A DNA stretch of 64,000 bases from Daphnia pulex (Eukaryota > Arthropoda > Branchiopoda > Diplostraca > Daphniidae): NCBI RefSeq assembly GCF_021134715.1, contig NC_060017.1:1922001-1986000 (forward strand), read 5' to 3'. Positions 43,901 to 56,969 of this stretch are shown piece after piece (positions within the stretch are counted from its first letter, which is position 1; every line of letters begins with the position of its first letter). Position numbers and translations under genes: made by a program. Below the pieces are notes generated by a model, which saw only the letters and a list, made by a program, of their open reading frames with translations, made no database searches and had not been told where the DNA came from.

Positions 43901-44656
43901 TAAAAAAAATATATATACAAGAAAGAAATCATCTTACGGAAAAAATTGCTCCAATCTTCATTGGACTGTTGCAATTGACCCGCTTCCATTCATGATGCTA
44001 GTGCGCACATGTCCATTTGTTGACTGAACCAAGAACCGTGCGGGAGAAAGTGTGTGTATGTGTGTAAGTTTTTGCTGCGACGGAAATGTCTGAGCTAAAA
44101 GCGCTAATAGACTGAACCGCTACACGTGTTTCCATCAGCACGCTTTACCGTTGTTAAAGCGTCTTGGCGTTGGCCTTTCTCCGACCTATTTTTCCTTGGT
44201 TCTTTGATCTAGACAAAGGAAGATGATGTTTCATATCTGCCTTTATTAGAGAAGAAAGTCTATACACCAAAAAAGCAGAAGGATGAGACTAGAGAGAGAG
44301 AAAGAAAAAGGATATCGAAGGTGAAAATATGAACACGATGACGAAATGGGTTACAAAAAATACAAAAAAAAATAATAATAAGAATAATAAGAATTGCCGT
44401 AAGAGAAAAAATGACAAATGTTCACTTACCTATATTTACTAGGTACGTAACGTTTTTCTTACCCCACTGGCCTACTTGGTACCGGGTTTTCCTCTAAAAG
44501 CGGAAGGGATAAAAGCTACGATCGCCACTCCGCAAAGAGATGCCAACCCGCAATTGTAACGCAAAAGAAGACTGCCGCTGGCTGGACTAGAAATATTCTA
44601 CTGTTCCATTCTCTCACATTTTTCATCAGTTCGTCGACATACGAAGTTAAAGAAAA
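40995..44656. other. Intergenic, FAR copy D to FAR copy E
   Basis: About 3.7 kb with no supported gene. It contains AT-rich sequence, T-rich tracts and a pair of adjacent perfect palindromes (annotated separately). TCAGT, the arthropod initiator core, at 44626 lies about 30 bases before the FAR copy E start codon. A TATA-like GATAAAAG lies at about 44508. Frames such as 41490-41813 show no domain. Confidence 0.5.
42779..42824. repeat. Two adjacent perfect palindromes
   Basis: GTGGTTCACTAGTGAACCAC (42779-42798, 20 bp) is its own reverse complement. Two bases later a 24 bp perfect palindrome (42801-42824) is centred on CAGCTG, with AACTAAA on its left and TTTAGTT on its right. Either could form a hairpin or bind a dimeric factor. 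No neighbouring gene explains them. Confidence 0.85.
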
Positions 44657-46884
44657 ATGAAGAATCCCAGCAGCATCGCAGAGTTTTACCAAGACAAAAG
44701 TATTTTTATCACGGGATCCACTGGATTTATGGGAAAAGTGTTAGTGGAAAAACTGCTACGATCCTGTCCTGGAATAGATCGCGTTTATCTACTGTTGAGA
44801 CCCTCAAAGGGGAAGGATATCGCTTGCCGTCTTGAAGAACTCATCAACAACGAAGTATGAATTTAATCCACTTCCAACGCCCCTGGATAGTGGATATTAT
44901 GTATTTTTGAAGCTGGCAGTGATTGGCACAAGGATATGTATTTTTAGGTGTTTCAGTCTCTGCAACAAGATCAGCCCGATGTCTTTAAAAAGTTAGTTCC
45001 CGTGTCCGGCGATATTTCGTTGACTGCGCTTGGCCTATCACCTGCTGATCAGGAGATTTTAAATTCATCGGTTTCCATCGTCTTTCACACGGCTGCGCGT
45101 ATCAACTTCGACGACAACCTTCGTCAAGCGATCGATGCAAACATCAAAGGTCCGCAGAAAGTGATTACATTTTGCAGCCAACTGAAAAAATTACAGGTTT
45201 GTGTTCATTAAAAGTCGATATTTGTAGATTAAAAAAACAAACATGAAGTACTATGTTTGTTTCATTTGTGTTGCAGGCTTTTGTTCATGTGTCAACCGTG
45301 TTTAATAACTTGGACAAGGGGGAAATAGACGAGGTGGTCTATCCAGCGTCTATGGATCCTCAGAAGTTAATGGAATTTGTTGACTGCATGGACAACGAAC
45401 TTCTGGCCAGCATAACTAAACAGTATAACAACTTGCACTAAAAAAGAAATACGTATCATTTTTACCCGTGCAGTTTATAAATAATCGACACAATATTGTA
45501 ACACATACAGGCTAGTTGGAAAGTGTCCAAACGTTTACGCTTTCACGAAGGCAATGTCCCGAAACAAAAATTCATTCTTTCTAGAAAATAGCCTTATTTC
45601 TATAGAATTTCTCGTTTCTAGGCTTTGGGCGAACAGGTGCTTCAAAAATTCTGCAGTGAAAACAAAATTCCTTTGGCTATTGTTAGACCATCGATTGTCA
45701 CTTGCTCGCTTCAGGAACCCATTCCTGGATGGATTGACAATCTGAACGGACCTAGTGGTAAAAAAATGTGCTAATAAAACCAGTCTATAAATAAAATTTA
45801 CAGCGTTAAGGTCCATTACGGATGTGATTCAGGTTTCGTTGTCGGTGTGGGGAAGGGATTATTACGAACCGCGATTACTAACTGTCAATTAGTAGGTGAT
45901 ATGATACCTGTTGACATATCAATAAATTTAATGATTGCTGCCGCTTGGAAGAGTGCCATTGGCGGAATGCAGTAAGCATTAATCATTTCCGCTACGGCTA
46001 ATAAATCTATTAACGCCGACAATTTTTTTGATTCCATTATTCAGACAGGGCAGTGAAGCGAAAGTATACAACTGCGTAACAGGATCTCACAATCCTGTAA
46101 CTTGGGGTAAATTCAATCAGTATGGTATGGCTGCTTGGAAACGATTTCCTACCAAAGACATGGCCTGGTACCCCAGCATTAATTACCATACTCACGAAAT
46201 CCCATTCAAAATTGAAAAGGCACTGTTCCACTATTTCCCGGCTTACTTTTTCGACTTTGTCGCTCGAATTATTGGAAAGAAACCGATTATGGTTGGTATT
46301 TCATCATTTTCGTTTACTTATTAATGCAATGAGGTTAATTAATTCAATATGACTTACTTATAAAAACCTTCAAAGGTATCCTTATACAATAAAATCCACC
46401 GAGCGTCATCGTGCCTGAATTTTTATGTAGTTCGCGAATGGAAATTTGTGAGCAATAATCCCATCCAACTCCTAGAAGAAATGTCTGTTGAAGATCGTCG
46501 TGTGTTCAATTTCGACGTCCGAGAGATCAACTGGGAAAGTTACGTCACCAACTATATTCTCGGCTGCCGGAGATTCCTGCTTAAGGACAATATACAAACA
46601 TTGCAAATTGCCAGACGGAATTTGAACAGGTATTATTAATTTATTGTTTTGATTTTGGCGATAGTTTTTAATTGTTGTCTTCGTGAATAAAATGACGTGA
46701 AATTTCCGCACTTATTGCGTGTAAATGTAGAAGTATCCGCTGCTTAGAATAGTAAATATGAGTTTTTTCCCGATGTTGACTAATATAAACTTTTTCTTTG
46801 CATAGGTTGTATTTGTTGAGGACGCTGTTGCGTTCGATTTTAGTGATTGTTTTGGCGTTTATTTTTTATAAAATATTTTTCTAA
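44657..46884 (+). CDS. Fatty acyl-CoA reductase, copy E (extra GC-AG intron)
   Basis: Same enzyme family. Exons: 44657-44854, 44948-45196, 45277-45422, 45511-45550, 45622-45757, 45833-45971, 46045-46291, 46376-46629, 46806-46884; 495 aa. The Rossmann motif reads GSTGFMG in place of GATGFMG. The active-site segment is [12 protein letters not shown] (Y207, K211), and it is split immediately after the lysine by a 71 bp intron (45551-45621) absent from the paralogues. That intron starts with GC and ends with AG; no GT donor keeps the frame. The C-terminal domain has [14 protein letters not shown] and FDVREINW, and the protein ends in a hydrophobic anchor ([14 protein letters not shown]). AATAAA lies at 47098. 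It is the most diverged of the plus-strand copies, yet it is open throughout. Confidence 0.92.
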
Positions 46885-47937
46885 AATTTATCGAATGTTC
46901 TGAAAAAAAAACCAATCGAAGTATCATGCATCATGGCCGAATTGCTCTTCATATTCTTATTATATCAGCACGAAGAAATCGCCATTTCACCAGCACTGTT
47001 AGGTGGGGAAAGTTTGGTTCATCCTTATTTTTATGACCTAATAATACATGGAAACTTTAAAAAAGATTTAACATGTCAATGCTTGATCATTTTTTCGAAT
47101 AAATTTTGTCAAATTCTACTTCACAATTGTCTTGTGGAAAATGTGTAATGAATGGGATTTACAAGAGCTAACATCAGTCATTTAGAGGAGAACGAACTTA
47201 AATAATCTGGAAATAGTAGTGTAAAAATCATCTAAAAAAAAGGAATTAGCTATTTAGTATTTTATATCGAAAACCGGAAAAGCTAGTTTGACCACACAGA
47301 GTGGTAACGTGGTCGTAAAAAAAACCAATACGGATTATGTAACTGGAAAGTCGTGGTGGACATCCTTATGCGCACATGAATGGAACTTACACAGGAGTCC
47401 GAGACAAAATAGAAATTTCTTCTAGAAACATGGAATCGTCCGAATACGAGTTTCGTGCCAAGACGTACTGTATAGTCACGTAAAAAAAATTATTAATGTG
47501 AAAATCTCCCTTAAATGGTGTTGGTTGTTGAAGGTCGTTTGTTATTAAATAGTGACCTAGTGACCCTGTCTGTAATCTGCGATAATTTTACAACGCAAGA
47601 AAAGAAACTCGCTTTCACATTCATGCACATTAATGGAGGGCCAGTATACTCTCAGCCGCAATTATTCTTTATCTTACCAGAGAAAGCTTGCTCTACTGGC
47701 GTCATCATCACAAGGTCACATAATTACTCGAATGCAGAGTTTTTGTTTGAAATTTCTGGTTTGTTTATTACTCGATAGCGTTATTAAGATACAACGTACA
47801 TTTCAATAAATTACACTTTTTAATAAATCAGAGCACAGAAGAAACCTGATTTGAGGTCAATCTAATGCGTGAATGGCGTCCGAATACAAAACAAGTTTTT
47901 TGAATTAATTCTTGGAAGCCGCCCACCATAGGCTGGT
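46885..47937. other. Spacer between convergent FAR copy E and small orphan gene 1
   Basis: About 1 kb of AT-rich sequence between two convergent genes. It has AATAAA for FAR copy E at 47098 and TTTATT (AATAAA on the minus strand) at 47764 for the orphan gene. The small frames (46933-47148 and 47515-47778) are not supported. Confidence 0.55.
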
Positions 47938-48604
47938 TTACAAAGAATTTGTATTCTCGATATGGTTTTTGGTTATAAAGTGGTACGGTTTAGCCAAAAT
48001 GGGAGAAAATGTTTCAGCCTGCTTGTGTTTCTGAATAAATTGCAGACATTCTCGACTGACGGGCTTATTTTTCGTCTGTGCTTGGACGGCATCGAATAAG
48101 AGACACGTCAGATGCATTAGGGAATGTTGAACACCTTCCATTTGAATATTTAGATATTCCATGTGATCATTTAAGTCTTGAAACTGTTGTTCACTAGTGA
48201 CTTGCTTCTTATCAGCTCGTGTTTCCCTTGTCTCTGCAAAGATCCAGATTGTAAATATAGCACTTGTAATGCTAAGCGAGTTCTTAAGAAATGTAGCGAC
48301 TGGGCTGCCGCTTAATAAGCGTCCTCTGCGTTCACTGAAGGCCCATTTCGAATCAGAAACCAATAAGTCTTCTCCTTTCTTGTAATAAATTTCTTTTGAA
48401 AAATCTGCAATCACAAGAAATAATATTAGTTTTTACTTTTTAGTCATCTTAAGAAAAATATGGGCGCAATTTTTTACGGCATTTATTCAAATTGACAACT
48501 GTTACGGAAATTCTACCTTTATCGATGGCACTGTGAACAAATGTCTTTTCTAAATAAATCGAAATTGTGATCAAGAAAAACAATTTGCGAAAATTTATAC
48601 ACAT
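47938..48604 (-). CDS. Small signal-peptide/membrane protein, orphan family member 1
   Basis: I do not recognise a known family. Two exons are seen: 48517-48604 (start codon 48602-48604) and 47938-48404; 184 aa. Exon 1 encodes a typical signal peptide (FRKLFFLITISIYLEKTFVHS). The intron is 112 bp with GTAGAA donor and GATTGCAG acceptor. The mature part has a predicted membrane helix at about 67-87 (SLSITSAIFTIWIF) followed by ETRETR, then a polar, possibly coiled stretch and two cysteines (C130, C149) within LTC...FDAVQA...SRECLQFIQ. A second gene 2.7 kb away (50606-51330, same strand) has the same exon plan and motifs, which strongly supports that both are real. Function is unknown. Confidence 0.72.
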
Positions 48605-50605
48605 TATGGAAACGATGCGCGTTTTTTCGATCCTTCAAATTAGATAACACTCATTTATTATTTAAAAAATCAAGCTTTTCCAGTCGATTTGTTGCACCGG
48701 TTGGATTGATGGTCCATGGAACACTAAACCTTGTGATTCCTGTATATCTAACTCCCTTATATTGCTTGCTATATGTACTGTGTTACTATGTAAGTGTGTA
48801 CGAAGAAGAAATTTTTAGGTTGCAACGCACATATCACATTACGACGCCATCATTGTTTTCTTAGCACTTAACCCCAAAAACGTCTAGCACGGAAGTAAAT
48901 ATTACAATTTTTTTATTTAAATTTTTTTATTCGATAAACCGCTCATTGACTAAACGACAATTTTTCAGTGTTCTGTGAACATAATTATTAATATTAACAC
49001 ATCACAAACTCGAGGCGGTAATCAGGCGGTAGTGTGCGGCATGGAGTTGACGGTTGGTAGTAGTGTGCGGCTGAGAGATAAGAGACACTGCAAAGTGGAT
49101 CAACCATTCGTATGTCAACAAGTCTCGAGTTAACAATGGGAAGTGACCAGTGTACTGCATGCCTTCTTCATTCACATGAATTTCTATTACCTCATCACTT
49201 CATTTTATTTCAAAGTAGAAAGACAATTTGCCTGTCCAGCAAAGTGACCCATTGAGTTTTTTCTGTATAAAACGTTCACTGCCTAGAGTTCCACACCGGT
49301 CACTACCGTTAGTCTTTTCATTGTTCTACTGGTTTGGGTGGGCAGCTACTTATTGGGCTTTTCCAAGTGTTTACACAATAAGGTTCTACAAATGTGTCGA
49401 GTCAGTGAACAAGCAAAAGACATTACTTGACTAGTGGATATGCGTAACCTTTACACTTCACTCACATCCACCCACGAAGACTAGGCTAATAATAATAGTA
49501 TTTGTTAGATAGATGGGCACATGTAAGAAATAATGAGAACAGTATATATATACTCGGTAGACGCCAGTCGTCCACTGGTTACTTGCAGTCACACCAGACG
49601 CATCATGCAGATCTATTATGAATGAGTTAACTTGAATGATTGAATTCCAATTTTTATGAAATAAAATCAAATGAAAATAAAAATGAATCGAAATGATCTT
49701 ATTTATCTTACATACGTTTTCTTTCAAATTTTGGGATGTTTTATCTGGGTGTGTTGCGGATTGGCATGGAATTTATATGCTGCGAATACCCGTTTTTTTT
49801 TACACCGTTACGTTGTTGATTTACTGGGAATAGTAATAGAAATATTTGGGATTCGATCAAATTGACAATGACTCAGGTTATAAATTATATTTGGTTGTAT
49901 ATGTACTCTGCAGGAATGCTCTTCGTTATTGATATTTTATCTGAAGCTAGGTGTCATTCAGACGATGACAATGATCGTGGACCGTTACTGTTCACTCAGT
50001 AGGCCTAACGCAAAGCGGGCTAATTAAGGCCCAGTATGGCAGTATGCAGCGCATTGAAATACGACCGTGCACTCAATGCACCATTCCAAATAATATCTTC
50101 CCTTTTATTGACAAATTTTTCGGCTTCGTCATTGTTTATATGAACGATTTAAATGAAATAAATCTGGAGTTCTTATGCTCCGCTCGCAAAGACAAGACTT
50201 TTAACACACGACTCAGTTAGACCATCTAACACTAACGTTAATCTAATGTGTATTGCTTCAAAATTTCCGGAACACTTATTCTATTTCTTCTTCAAATAGT
50301 TGAACCGAGTTGTTAGGAAACACGCACAAATAAGTCACTGTCTAACTTTTTGAACTTATTCTATTCGATTGACGGTCGCTGAGTCGAGATTAAAAGCTGA
50401 GGAGTATGTTGCAAAATGATTAAACAACTGTAACAAAAAATAACATTAAAATAACTTAACTGTATATTAACGAAATAGGAACTCAACTGGAGCACACAAA
50501 GCGTATTTAACATGTTAACATTTGTGTATAATCGTATAATCCAACCTGCAGGCCTATATATTTTATTAGTCGCAGTAACAGCTTTAAAAAGATTGTTGAA
50601 ACATT
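48605..50605. other. Spacer between the two small orphan genes
   Basis: About 2 kb. No third paralogue or other gene is evident. TTTATT at 50562-50567 is a minus-strand AATAAA placed about 40 bases past the stop of orphan gene 2. The small open frames at 49228-49434 and 49671-49865 are not supported. Confidence 0.5.
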
Positions 50606-51330
50606 TCATCCGTTCATACGATGATCTTCATATGATGACAAAAAATTTGTTTTCTGGACGTGATTAATTTTATAATGAGGAAGTTCTGCTTCCAGTGGGA
50701 TGGCCTTATTATGAGTTGGTTGGTTCAGTGGTCGAATAAATTTCAGACACTCTTGACTGATACTTTTACTTTTGGCGTGAACGGCGTCAAAACGGCAGGT
50801 CAATTGTTTAAAAGAACGTTTCATATGTTCCATTTCCTCTGTGATTCCTGAATGTATCCCTTCCAATTTCCGATTTAATTCCTCTAACACTTCCGTTTGA
50901 TCATATTCACTCGTTTCCTCTTCTTCTTTCAGTTTTTTCATTTTTTTCTTTTCGATCGCGTCCTCCCGAGTCTCTATAAATCCCCACACTGTCATAATGC
51001 TGGATACAATCGACAATACGTTAATGAAGATTGTAGTAGGAGTATCGCCTAAGAAACGCAATAATTTGTTGTGTTTGTTTATGGCCTGTTTCGGTGCCGG
51101 ATCAGAGTTGCTGTCTAGCGGATGGATTTTTTCCAAAAATTCTGAAACGATACATATAATAAAATTTCATTCTCGCATAGTGGAAGCTATCGCTCTTTTA
51201 CGAATTAAAGTATGATTGCCTTACCTTCTTCAGAATTAGCGTAGACACTCTTTCCCTCAAAATAGATGGATAACACTATCAACAAAACTGACAAACACAT
51301 ATTTGCACACACGACATTAATTCTGACCAT
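50606..51330 (-). CDS. Small signal-peptide/membrane protein, orphan family member 2
   Basis: Paralogue of the gene at 47938-48604. Two exons: 51225-51330 (start codon 51328-51330) and 50606-51141; 213 aa. Exon 1 encodes a signal peptide (ANMCLSVLLIVLSIYFEGKS) and ends in the same phase as in the paralogue. Exon 2 encodes a membrane helix at about 72-92 (IFINVLSIVSSIMTVWGF) followed by ETRED, a Lys/Glu-rich coiled-coil-like stretch (about 96-150) and the shared block LTCRFDAVHAKSK...SQECLKFI with C151 and C167. The two proteins share the pattern SI.S.I.T.W.F.ETR and the two-cysteine block but differ in their C-terminal tails. The membrane topology is inferred. No known domain is recognised. 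Confidence 0.75.
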
Positions 51331-54300
51331 CTTATGGCAGCTTTGATGAACTGTTACTCTAATCAAAATTAGCAGAGTCAATCGTTGATGCTGTTTATCT
51401 ACAGAGGTGTTCTGTTAAAGTAAGATAATAATTAAGGCGTCATCGGTTGCCTAGCCAAATTATCACTGAACCACGAATTATAAATTTCCCGCATATTTAT
51501 GTAGTAGACGCCCTATAAGCTTCCGTTTCTGCGTTGGCTAAAAACGAACGTGACATAATAGACTGAATGAAGAGGAGTTCACGGAACGCCTTCATAAAAA
51601 AGGCGCACAATGTCAATTGACTCGGGAACAGGAATCAACAAAATAAGAATGAAGCGACAAGTTTTTTGGGTGGTATTTGAACGCAAGCCCTTGAACTTGT
51701 ATTGAGACATTTAACAAAAGAATTCACTCGGGGGTCTCTAACATAATTCTCTACTTCTTGGGTACTTGTGGGTAGTTTTCACTAAAGGATGCGTCTTATT
51801 CATAGAGTTATTCAAAAACACGGTTGCATTTGAATTGACAGTGTCAGAACAAATAAATAGGCAAGGAGGCGCATCTAGACTTATATTATTTTTGTCTAGA
51901 CCAATAAGAAAAATCATGGGTCTGTATGGGTTTACTCGCAGTATCTCTGACGTCAAAGTTCTTAGCAAGAATTGTAAAACACTTATATCACAAAATATAG
52001 CTAGAGTGCTAGACTTTACATTTGTTAGGGACACGTTTTTTTTTGTATTTTTATTCTTTTCTTTTTCTGGACTCTTTGCTCTTGCATGCTTTATTATGCA
52101 AATCTACTGGTTCGTACAGTACGCAATCAACTACCGGTACTTCAAATTATTATTTTTGTTCGTTTCTTCGGATTCAGACCCTCGAAAATTCCGCTGGTAA
52201 ATAAGTTTTGTAACTCCACGTGCTGTTAAACAGGTCGCATCATCACAGCTGCTCTGTTCATTCATTAATTTGTTATGATATAAAATTAATGAAGGTTAGG
52301 ACAGTTAGGACTTGAAAATTCATAACGTTTAAGCTTATAGCTGCAGGCTACTTGGTAAATGGAATGATAAATCATACAGATAGGGTCATTTAGAGTAAAA
52401 AAAAAATCATAAAGTAAACGGATTATATGCATAAGAATAACCAGAAGATGGAAGGAACATCGTTGTCCCTTATTCAATGCCTGGGATATGTTTTACAAAT
52501 ATTACTTTAGCATTATATTAATTGTACTTCTTTTAAAATAAAAATATAGGCGAATGACGTCAATCTGTATCTCAGTTATTTCAAACACTGCTTAAAAAAG
52601 CTACCAGGAAATCGGAATTTCGACAAGTCATTTTTAACTCATTGTACGAAGGGCTTTTCAAACAGACGCCAGTCTCTTATTAATCGCGACATGACACGCA
52701 TGGTGCCTGTTTATTTTGAATGAGAGTTTAGAGCCCAGACAACCTGTCAATGGAAAAACTTTTCGTGATTTCTTCGCGCCGTAGTTCAGCTTTCACGTCG
52801 TTAGTCACGCAACTACGCGACAAGAGAAGAAACTCTTTTGTATTTTGTTTAGTTCAGTCCGCTATCGCGGCACTAGATGTCGTCCACTTTTTAACATGTG
52901 AAATCATTATTTGAAAAAGTCCGCTTATCACAGTCAGCTGAATTGTCACGAAAAGTTTTCCTCCATCTCCAAAGAACAAACAAATCAGGCACAAGAAAAA
53001 AGAAAGAAATAATCACGAGTCATTGGTTAAATGTAACCTCTGTGTTGCACACAGTCTACAATGCTCATCGGACATACGTACAGTTTCAATCTTCCGGCGG
53101 TTTTTGATTCGTCATCTCGTATTGTTGTTAGATGTTTCATATATACTCGTGAATGGGTAACGACTTTTTTCCAATTTTTGATAGAGTCTATTGTTCATTG
53201 ATTCGCTTTTGTTTTGCGCCACGCTCCGTCAATATGCACGTCGATTTGTTTCAATAAACTAAACGCACATTCGCGCTCCAGCGGCAATTGAAACTTTCTT
53301 CCCTACACATTACACATTAGCGCCGAAATTTCGTTTAGCGTCTCATTTCTTTCACGTAGTCAACCATAAAAGATTGCTATTAGCGAAAACGTATGTAAGA
53401 ACGCAATAAGAAAAAGGGAAAGTAATTGTCTGCCGTAAAGAACATGTGATTTAATCATTTGTTTTCCCGTCGCGAGTGTTTTGTCTAGCCGAACGGTGTC
53501 CGCCTACTCATTAGCTCCGCCATTTGGTAACCCACTCAGCAACGGTGTCAAATGCGATCATCCATCGGCCGTTTCTAGGGCGACATGGCTGGTTCGTGTC
53601 CGTTAGTATATATATATATATAATCACCATCATATATACACTCCTGGTCCTGATTGAAGCGGGCCTTTTGTGTGCAGGTAATCAGAATGATCCCCTTCTT
53701 CTTCACGGATGGTAGACGCAACTAGGGAGATGTAAGGGCGAGAGAGTTAGGCACCGCACATCACTGGAAAGGGACCATCTTATATTCTTGGATAGAAATC
53801 CAAAATCCTAATGAGATCGTCATAATAGACAGCGTCCTCTCGCGTCTCCGCGTGCATGCCGCAGTATTATATAATGAAACCGGCACGACTGTTCGTGTAC
53901 GACTCTTTAGTCCGTGGCAAATGCGGATCGAATTTTCATGACGTTCTCGTGTAAAAGTCTCGACTCGAAAAAATTACTGCCCGTTACAAATATGACGACC
54001 TTGTCTAAGTATTTTTTGGAATTCTCTCTTTTTTCTTGTCCTAAATGTCAAAATAAAACGCCATGTCTTAGTTTGACTAGGGTCTGTAAAGCCCGTAACC
54101 TGTACGTCATGTAATAACAATCCAATTTCGGATGATGTGGCGGAATCTTTTTTACCGCCGAGTTTTTGCAGCGTCAGATGAATGAGCCGGTTGGTGGTCC
54201 GTCCCGCTTCCGTGCGAGCTGCTGCGTATATACTGTACATTAATTAAAAGCTATCGACTATTCATCTCTTTTTCTGTCTGTCATTTGATTATTCTCCGGG

Positions 54301-56935
54301 CTTTCGCTGCAGGTTGCTCTAACGGCACATTAGATGCGACACATCTCAAAGTGTTGGAATTGTTGTTTTGTCTTTGTACCTTTGAACCCTGGAGAGCGAG
54401 AAATAGACGACATTACCCGTTACGAGCTGCTGTTTTGCTATACCACAACTGCACAGGTGCGAAACTCCACGCCCTGCTCGTACCTGTACCCCCTGCCGGT
54501 CAACCGTGTCACTTTGTCGTGTTACGGCGGAGTTCGTTGTGGTGCCACCACCAATTGAATCGCGTGAAACTCACGCAGAGTTGCTGAAAAGACTTGTGGT
54601 GAATTAAAAGAGTATCAAAAAGCTATAGAGCAGCGCGACGATTCTTCTTCTGTCGGGCATGGGAGTCTCGGGGTCCCTGCTGCACAGCCGATAGAGAATG
54701 TTTTCTTTCTTTTTGAAGGGATGATTATTCTTCGCCGCGAGTTCATTTACACTGAAAACAGGTAAAAGTGGAACAGCGCGCCGCGATTTTTTTTTTTTTT
54801 TTTCAAATTACTTAACGTTTTCGGTTTGTGTTTTGCCCCTCTTGCCTATACACGGTGACTGCCGGTGCGGTAAGCAAAGTGACGCAGAGAAAGAGACTGG
54901 CTATATCTTCTGCCTTATTGTAGCGCCATGGGCCGACGATGTGGCGTGCGATCGGCCGTGTAACGACCGCATTGTTTTCTCAATTTGAAAAGCTCGGCGC
55001 GTCATTCCCATGCCATGCCGTCGTTATTGCCATATTCCAGACGATATACAGATGTTATTCCCAGTTGGCGTTTCTAAGGCACTTTTGAAAACGAAGGCCT
55101 TATTTATGACATATTATTACGTATTAGTACTCTCGGATGGTCTTCTCTCTCTATCTGGCGGCGGTATACACTTGCCAACCGTTGAAATATGTAACAATAA
55201 TGGGATCTAATAAGCTCTCCGCAAACGTCTTTTTCTCTCTCTTTTGTTTCGTTTTCTTTTTTGCCTTTTCTCTGCTGATGAGCGCGTTGTCTATGTCTTG
55301 ATTTAGAGTTCATCTTTGTCAGCGAACCAGAAAGAGAGAGTGATCGTGTTTACTGGAGCTCGGCTTTTCCCTTTTTCTGCCTTCGTTCATTTGCTGTCGG
55401 GCCGGAAATTCTCCCGTAAGAAAAGCGAGATACAATAAAGAATGATAGACCGCATCATAGCTCACGTCGCATTTTTTTTAAAAAAAGGCTTGGTCATGTA
55501 ACGAAGGGCGAAAGTCGGTCGTCATATACACGCCTGGTTTTGTCGGTTTTACAAAGTAAACAACCGTTTTTTGTTTTATTTTCTTGGACAGTCTTCCTGA
55601 AGGAACCAGAAACGTCTCGGTGGAGTCGGGGCAGAACAGGATTATATAATTCTCATTAGAAATTTTTTAACTGACAAATTCCTCCGTAGGAAGGGAACAA
55701 CTGTCCCAGATTGCTATAAGAAATTTTCTGCTCGATGACAGATTGACTCGAATTTTCAACCGATTATTTGACAGGTTACGAAATTGAAACGGGAAATATT
55801 TTTCAAGAAAATGTCTGTTTGTTGTTGCTGCTGGACGTAAGTGAAATTTTTTTTTTATCGCTCGGTAATTGTTAAATGGAGCTCACGTTCTTGGAGATCT
55901 TGTCGGCAGCGCATAATAAGAACAAGATCAAGAATTATAACAGACTGTCGAGGAAGATAGTGAGAGTGAACCAGCGAACGAGAGAGAGAGCAGTCGAAGA
56001 GCATGACGCACAAAAAGATTTGAAATTTACTAACCACCCAACCTGCACGCCATTCCTATGCGATCAAGAAGAAGAACTTGATTGGAACAAAGCAGCAGCT
56101 GTTAGAGCGGAGTATAGTAGGCTAAATAGACTTGTAGGTTGATTATACCTGCCGTGATCTATCAATCAAAAAGTGAACGAGGTTTTATACAACACCCGTC
56201 TATAAAATACACACGGGACTGCTAGCGAATTAGCATCATCGTGCTCGGCATAAATTATAAACGCAAATCTTCACAAATTTGTTTTCCATCATTTTTTTTT
56301 TAACAAATTTTTCCATCTGATGTTTGAGGGGCAAAAAGAGAGAGAGAGAGAAAGAAGGAGATAATAGGCGAGTGTGGCGTGCGCCCGTTGACGGATGTTG
56401 GCGGTGAAACTGGGTGGGGTCGAAGACACATACGAAACGACGAATAATTAGGGCGTAGTGCGGGTACGCGCCGGCAAAAGTTCAAAAGGGTCGGCGACGA
56501 TAACGAAAGAACGATGGAGGTCTCTTGGCTTTTCTCTGCTGGTTCCACTCTCTCTCTTTTCTTATTGCATGTGCATTTGTCGGTAATAGTCTACTGGCAG
56601 ATTACGTAAATACTCGGAGCTCGAAGTAGTACGACCCACCAATTCTTGTCTTACTCTCCCTGGATGCCGATTTTAATTCTTTTTTTCGGCCCATCTCTCA
56701 TATTTTTCTTCCCTGATTTACGGTTATCTATTACTCTGAGGTTTCGCATATTGTTGCCAGTGCAACTACATACACTATACTCTGTAATACCTAATGACGT
56801 AATAACCTGGCAATACCAATCACGACGGGAGGCGTCCCTCAATCGATGCGGTTGCGGCTGCCTCTCTACCTCTTCAAACGTTCTACATTTTTTTCCACAT
56901 GCTGAATGTTGAACTGATGGTGCCGTAATTTCCCT

Positions 56936-56969
56936 TTTTTCTTCTTCTTCTTCTTCTTCTTCTTCTTCT
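56936..56969. repeat. TTC trinucleotide microsatellite
   Basis: An uninterrupted run of TTC/CTT units, about 34 bases long. It is one of several pyrimidine/purine arrays in the gene-poor region. Confidence 0.85.

Noticed and set aside
49671-49865. 64-codon hydrophobic open frame
   Set aside because: Hydrophobicity comes from T-rich DNA. No partner exon and no similarity to the neighbouring orphan pair.
51766-52200. 144-codon plus-strand open frame with a hydrophobic C-terminal half
   Set aside because: I considered a chemoreceptor-like membrane fragment, but no family signature was seen and splice context was absent.
54285-54587. Two overlapping open frames after a good-looking acceptor (CTGCAG at about 54313)
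   Set aside because: Neither frame shows a known domain and there is no credible upstream exon or downstream donor.
55876-56142. 88-codon plus-strand open frame with charged composition
   Set aside because: No domain, no splice signals and no repeat elsewhere in the window.
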